The notes under the pieces were generated by a model. It saw nothing but the letters and a program-made list of their open reading frames with translations, did no database searches and was not told where the DNA came from. The position numbers and the translations under genes were made by a program. Below are positions 60,854 through 64,000 of a DNA stretch of 64,000 bases, piece after piece (within the stretch, counting starts at the first letter, position 1; each line of letters opens with the position of its first letter). The stretch is from Rhodobacter viridis. Lineage in GTDB: Bacteria; Pseudomonadota; Alphaproteobacteria; Rhodobacterales; Rhodobacteraceae. The stretch covers positions 62,001-126,000 of the forward strand of contig NZ_QJTK01000004.1 of NCBI RefSeq assembly GCF_003217355.1, in the 5' to 3' direction.

Positions 60854-61201
60854 TTACTCCGGCTGTGGCGCCTGCAGTTCGGTTTCCAGAAACCGCTCGA
60901 AGGCTTCCAGATCGAGCGGCTCGAACTGCCCGAAGCTCTGGATCCAGACGATCGCCCCCTCCATCGCCGCCGGTTCGAGCTTGCACCATTTCACCCGGCC
61001 GCGCTTTTCCTGCGAGATCAGACCGGCCTCGGCGAGGATCGCCAGATGTTTCGAGATCGCCGCGAGCGACATCTGAAACGGCTCGGCCACGTCGGTCACG
61101 GCCATGTCGTCTTCGAGCAGCATGGTCAGGATCGCCCGCCGCGTCGGGTCGGCCAGCGCCGCAAAGACGGCATCAAGCGCAGAGGAAGGGTCATCGGTCA
61201 T
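60854..61201 (-). CDS. ArsR-family transcriptional regulator
   Basis: 115 residues from the ATG at 61201. Winged helix: ALADPTRRAILTMLLEDDMA near residue 15 and AEPFQMSLAAISKHLAILAE near residue 40 as the recognition helix. No ArsR Cys metal motif, so it belongs to the non-metal (SdpR-like) branch. A perfect palindrome 33 bp upstream suggests autoregulation. Its target other than itself is not obvious. Confidence 0.92.
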   Translation of the reverse strand: MTDDPSSALDAVFAALADPTRRAILTMLLEDDMAVTDVAEPFQMSLAAISKHLAILAEAGLISQEKRGRVKWCKLEPAAMEGAIVWIQSFGQFEPLDLEAFERFLETELQAPQPE

Positions 61202-61233
61202 GCGCCGACTTTGCGCATGCTGCGGCAAAACGT

Positions 61234-61247
61234 CAACCGATCGGTTG
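61234..61247. promoter_or_regulatory. Perfect palindromic operator CAACCGATCGGTTG
   Basis: 14-bp perfect palindrome upstream of the ArsR gene. The CAACC-N4-GGTTG pattern is common for ArsR/SdpR-type repressors controlling their own gene. Confidence 0.75.
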
Positions 61248-61413
61248 AATATCACTTTGGCCCGATGCCTGCAAAAACCCTGCCCCCCATCTGGATGTGA
61301 TTGCGCAAACTGACGTAAAAACAAGACCTTGCGGGCGCAGAAAGACTCTGTCAACGGCGTTGACTCATCGGGCTTGCGCCGTTAGACACAGCCTCAACCT
61401 GCGGGGAGCATCC

Positions 61414-61758
61414 ATGTCCGATGAAGTTGCGGAAGAGCCCGATCCCGAGCGCCTGGCGGCGCTGGAGAAACGGATTTCGCAACTGAAGAAGGCGGAAGAG
61501 GCCCCCAAACGCGCAGCGGATGGTGACCTGCGCATGGCCGACATGGCCTGGCGGATGGTCATCGAACTGGTTTCGGGGCTGGGGATCGGCTTCGGCATCG
61601 GATTTGGGCTCGACGCCGTTTTCGGCACCAAGCCATTCCTGATGCTGATCTTCGTCTTCCTCGGTCTCGCGGCGGGGGTGAAGGTGATGCTTCGCTCGGC
61701 CGCGGACTTGACAAAGGCACAGGCAGCTGCGGCCGCAGCTGGCAAAGAGGGGAAATAG
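61414..61758 (+). CDS. atpI: ATP synthase accessory protein AtpI
   Basis: 114 residues with two membrane helices ([20 protein letters not shown] and [19 protein letters not shown]) after a charged coiled segment. It is the usual first gene of the F0 operon and helps assemble the c-ring. GGGGAGC precedes the ATG at 61414. atpB follows after 2 bp. Confidence 0.9.
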   Translation: MSDEVAEEPDPERLAALEKRISQLKKAEEAPKRAADGDLRMADMAWRMVIELVSGLGIGFGIGFGLDAVFGTKPFLMLIFVFLGLAAGVKVMLRSAADLTKAQAAAAAAGKEGK

Positions 61759-61760
61759 TC

Positions 61761-62537
61761 GTGGCAGAAGAAGCTGGCACCGGCCTTGTGTTCCACCCGA
61801 TGGAACCGTTCAAGATTCACTCGCTGTTCAGCGGCGAGCCGATCAGCTGGTACGAATTTTTCGTTCCCACCAACACCACCCTGTGGATGGCGATCGGCGT
61901 TCTGGCCATCGCCCTGCTGATGGTCGTGGGGACGCTGCGTCGCGCCATCGTTCCGGGCCGTGTTCAATCGGTTGCGGAACTCGCCTACGGCTTCATCCAC
62001 AAGATGGTCGAAGACGTGGCGGGCAAGGACGGTCTGGTCTACTTCCCCTATATCTTCACGCTGTTCCTGTTCATCGTCTTCTCGAACTTCCTCGGGCTGA
62101 TCCCGGGGGCCTTCACGCCCACCTCGCACATCGCGGTGACGGCGGTCATGGCGATGGGCGTGTTCGTCGGCGTCACGGCGCTTGGCTTCATGAAGCACGG
62201 CAGCCACTTCCTCGGCCTGTTCTGGGTCTCGGCCGCGCCGCTGGCGCTGCGCCCGATCCTGGCCGTGATCGAGGTGATCTCCTACTTCGTGCGCCCCGTC
62301 AGCCACTCCATTCGTCTTGCCGGCAACATGATGGCTGGCCACGCGGTGATGGAAGTGTTCGCGGCCTTCGCTCCGCTGATCCTGTTCTCCTTCGTCGGCG
62401 TCATCGTGACCCCGCTGTCGGTGCTGGCGATCGTCGCGATGTATGCGCTCGAAATCCTCGTGGCCTTCGTGCAGGCCTACGTCTTCACCATCCTGACCTG
62501 CGTCTACCTGAAAGACGCGCTGCATCCGGGCCACTGA
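61761..62537 (+). CDS. atpB: ATP synthase F0 subunit a
   Basis: 258 residues from a GTG at 61761. The proton half-channels and the essential Arg are in [19 protein letters not shown] near residue 180, and [13 protein letters not shown] lies near residue 115. Five to six membrane helices. Part of the proton path driving the c-ring. Confidence 0.95.
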   Translation: MAEEAGTGLVFHPMEPFKIHSLFSGEPISWYEFFVPTNTTLWMAIGVLAIALLMVVGTLRRAIVPGRVQSVAELAYGFIHKMVEDVAGKDGLVYFPYIFTLFLFIVFSNFLGLIPGAFTPTSHIAVTAVMAMGVFVGVTALGFMKHGSHFLGLFWVSAAPLALRPILAVIEVISYFVRPVSHSIRLAGNMMAGHAVMEVFAAFAPLILFSFVGVIVTPLSVLAIVAMYALEILVAFVQAYVFTILTCVYLKDALHPGH

Positions 62538-62607
62538 GGCCCGGACCGCAGACAGGTCTTCGAAACAACCTCAATTCAGCCAATTCCAACCTCAAGGAGT
62601 GTCCATC

Positions 62608-62844
62608 ATGGAAGGCGATATCGTTCAAATGGGTGCCTACATCGGTGCTGGTCTTGCGTGCACCGGCATGGGCGGCGCCGCCGTCGGTGTGGGCCACGTC
62701 GTCGGCAACTTCATCTCGGGCGCGCTGCGTAACCCGTCGGCGGCCGCTTCGCAAACCGCCACCATGTTCATCGGTATCGCGTTCGCCGAAGCGCTGGGGA
62801 TCTTCTCGTTCCTCGTCGCGCTTCTGCTGATGTTCGCCGTCTGA
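62608..62844 (+). CDS. atpE: ATP synthase F0 subunit c
   Basis: 78 residues, two helices with a polar loop (ALRNPSA near residue 37). The proton-binding carboxylate is Glu in [14 protein letters not shown] near residue 60. Long leader (70 bp) with AAGGAGTG before the ATG and a hairpin after the gene, fitting its high copy number in the enzyme. Confidence 0.96.
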   Translation: MEGDIVQMGAYIGAGLACTGMGGAAVGVGHVVGNFISGALRNPSAAASQTATMFIGIAFAEALGIFSFLVALLLMFAV

Positions 62845-62867
62845 TCCCTGCTACCTATCCTTGCGGT

Positions 62868-62892
62868 CGGGTGGGTGCCCCGCACCCACCCG
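62868..62892 (+). terminator. atpE downstream hairpin
   Basis: 11-bp stem cgggtgggtgc with gcacccacccg, CCC loop, in the gap between atpE and the b' gene. No T-run; a 3' stabiliser for the c-subunit message or attenuator. Confidence 0.75.
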
Positions 62893-62918
62893 GTAACTGA
62901 GGGGTCCAGGGGGACGAC

Positions 62919-63479
62919 ATGGCAAACGAAACTCAAGCGGTCGAAGCCGCTGCTGCTGTCGCCGGACACGCTGCCGAGGCTGCGGAAAAAGGCGGGATGC
63001 CGCAACTCGACTTCTCGACCTTCCCGAACCAGATCTTCTGGCTGCTGTTGGCTCTGGGCGCCATCTACTGGCTTCTGACCAACATCGCCATTCCGCGCAT
63101 CGCGGGGATCCTTGCGGACCGCGCGGGCACCATCACCGGTGATATCGAAGCGGCGGAACAGTACAAGCTGAAGGCCAAGGACGCGGAAGCGGCCTATGCC
63201 AAGGCTCTGGCCGACGCCCGTGCGCAAGCGCAAAAGATCATCGCCGAGACTCGTGCGGCGATCCAGAAGGACCTTGATGCTGCCGCGGCGAAAGCCGATG
63301 CGGATATCGGGGCCCGGGTTGCGCAGTCGGAAGTGAAGATCGCCGAAATCCGCGCCGGTGCGCTGGAGGCGGTTCAGATCGTCGCCACCGACACGGCCAC
63401 GGCCATCGTCACGGCGCTGGGCGGCAAAGCCGATACGAGCGCGGTCACCGCCGCGGTCGGTCAGCGGGTGAAGGGGTAA
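62919..63479 (+). CDS. atpX: ATP synthase F0 subunit b'
   Basis: 186 residues. One membrane helix ([20 protein letters not shown] near residue 38) after a flexible Ala-rich N-terminus, then a long charged coiled coil. Photosynthetic bacteria carry two different b subunits, b' and b, as here. The ATG at 62919 follows AGGGGGACGAC. Confidence 0.92.
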   Translation: MANETQAVEAAAAVAGHAAEAAEKGGMPQLDFSTFPNQIFWLLLALGAIYWLLTNIAIPRIAGILADRAGTITGDIEAAEQYKLKAKDAEAAYAKALADARAQAQKIIAETRAAIQKDLDAAAAKADADIGARVAQSEVKIAEIRAGALEAVQIVATDTATAIVTALGGKADTSAVTAAVGQRVKG

Positions 63480-63483
63480 CGCG

Positions 63484-64000
63484 ATGAAGAAACTGACGTT
63501 CCTGCTGGTTGCTCTGGCGGCGAACCCGGCTTTCGCTTCGGAAGAAGGCCCGTTCGTCTCGCTGCGCAACGCGCATTTCGTGATCCTCACCGCGTTCCTC
63601 ATCTTCCTCGGCGTCCTGATCAAGTTCAAGGTCCCGTCGATGCTGATGGGCATGCTCGACAAGCGTGCCGAAGGCATCAAGTCGGAGCTGGACGAGGCCA
63701 AGGCGCTGCGTGACGAAGCGCAGAAGATCCTGGCGAGCTACGAGCGCAAGGCGCGCGAAGTGCAAGGGCAGGCCGACGAGATCGTCGCCGCTGCCAAGCG
63801 CGACGCGCAACTGGCGGCCGAGCAAGCCAAGGCGGACCTGAAGGAGGCCATCGCGCGCCGCCTGAAGGGCGCCGAAGACCGGATCGCCTCGGCGGAAGCC
63901 GCTGCGCTGAAGGACGTGAAGGACCGGGCCGTGCAAGTGGCGGTTGCCGCTGCGGCCGAGGTTCTGGCGAACCAGATGTCGGCGGCCGAGAAGTCGAAGA
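63484..64000 (+). CDS. atpF: ATP synthase F0 subunit b (3' end outside window)
   Basis: 172 residues seen before the right edge. It starts [20 protein letters not shown], a signal-like first helix seen in Rhodobacter AtpF, then a second helix ([19 protein letters not shown]) and a coiled-coil stalk rich in Glu, Ala and Lys. Starts 4 bp after b'. Confidence 0.93.
   Translation, partial: MKKLTFLLVALAANPAFASEEGPFVSLRNAHFVILTAFLIFLGVLIKFKVPSMLMGMLDKRAEGIKSELDEAKALRDEAQKILASYERKAREVQGQADEIVAAAKRDAQLAAEQAKADLKEAIARRLKGAEDRIASAEAAALKDVKDRAVQVAVAAAAEVLANQMSAAEKSK

Overview
The window is chromosomal DNA from a purple non-sulfur alphaproteobacterium. It is almost certainly Rhodobacter capsulatus or a very close relative: the carotenoid, bacteriochlorophyll and puf proteins match my memory of the R. 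capsulatus proteins in length and sequence, with scattered substitutions that suggest a strain other than the classic laboratory one. The DNA is GC-rich throughout, with alphaproteobacterial gene packing (ATGA overlaps, GGAGG-type ribosome sites). I saw no tRNA, rRNA, CRISPR array, insertion sequence or prophage.

Region 1 (1-17812) is about 18 kb of the photosynthesis gene cluster. crtI (5' end missing), crtB and tspO read rightward; crtC and crtD read leftward; crtE, crtF, bchC, bchX, bchY, bchZ, pufQ, pufB, pufA, pufL, pufM and pufX read rightward as nested operons, followed by dxs. They make the isoprenoid precursor (dxs), the carotenoids (crt), bacteriochlorophyll a from chlorophyllide a (bchCXYZ), and the LH1-reaction centre proteins (puf). 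TGT-N12-ACA palindromes of the CrtJ/PpsR type lie in the bchC and crtD-crtE promoter regions. crtD carries an apparent one-base deletion near its 3' end.

Region 2 (17893-22887) holds an unrecognised double-CxxC protein and then a compact stress module: an ECF sigma factor with a RskA-type anti-sigma reading left, and a TspO-like membrane protein, an exported glutathione peroxidase, a DUF2256 mini-protein and an iron-sulfur photolyase/cryptochrome reading right.

Region 3 (22888-35009) is accessory metabolism: a five-gene Dpp/Opp-type ABC transporter divergent from a FAD amine/amino-acid oxidoreductase and an M20 amidohydrolase, then uspA, moaA, kynU and a small membrane methyltransferase.

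Region 4 (35301-59543) is central energy metabolism: pntAB; lpd, sucB, sucA, sucD, sucC and mdh on the minus strand; the ethylmalonyl-CoA pathway genes mcl2 and mch with nnrU-like and DUF1737 genes between them; and sdhCDAB. Glycosyltransferases and small lipoproteins are inserted between these TCA genes. A TGTGATCACA palindrome occurs upstream of both sucC and sdhC and may co-regulate the cycle.

Region 5 (59698-64000) has a 54-residue conserved-looking mini-protein, a DUF1989 protein, an ArsR regulator with a perfect palindromic operator, and the start of the F0 ATP synthase operon (atpI, atpB, atpE, b', b), which runs off the right edge.
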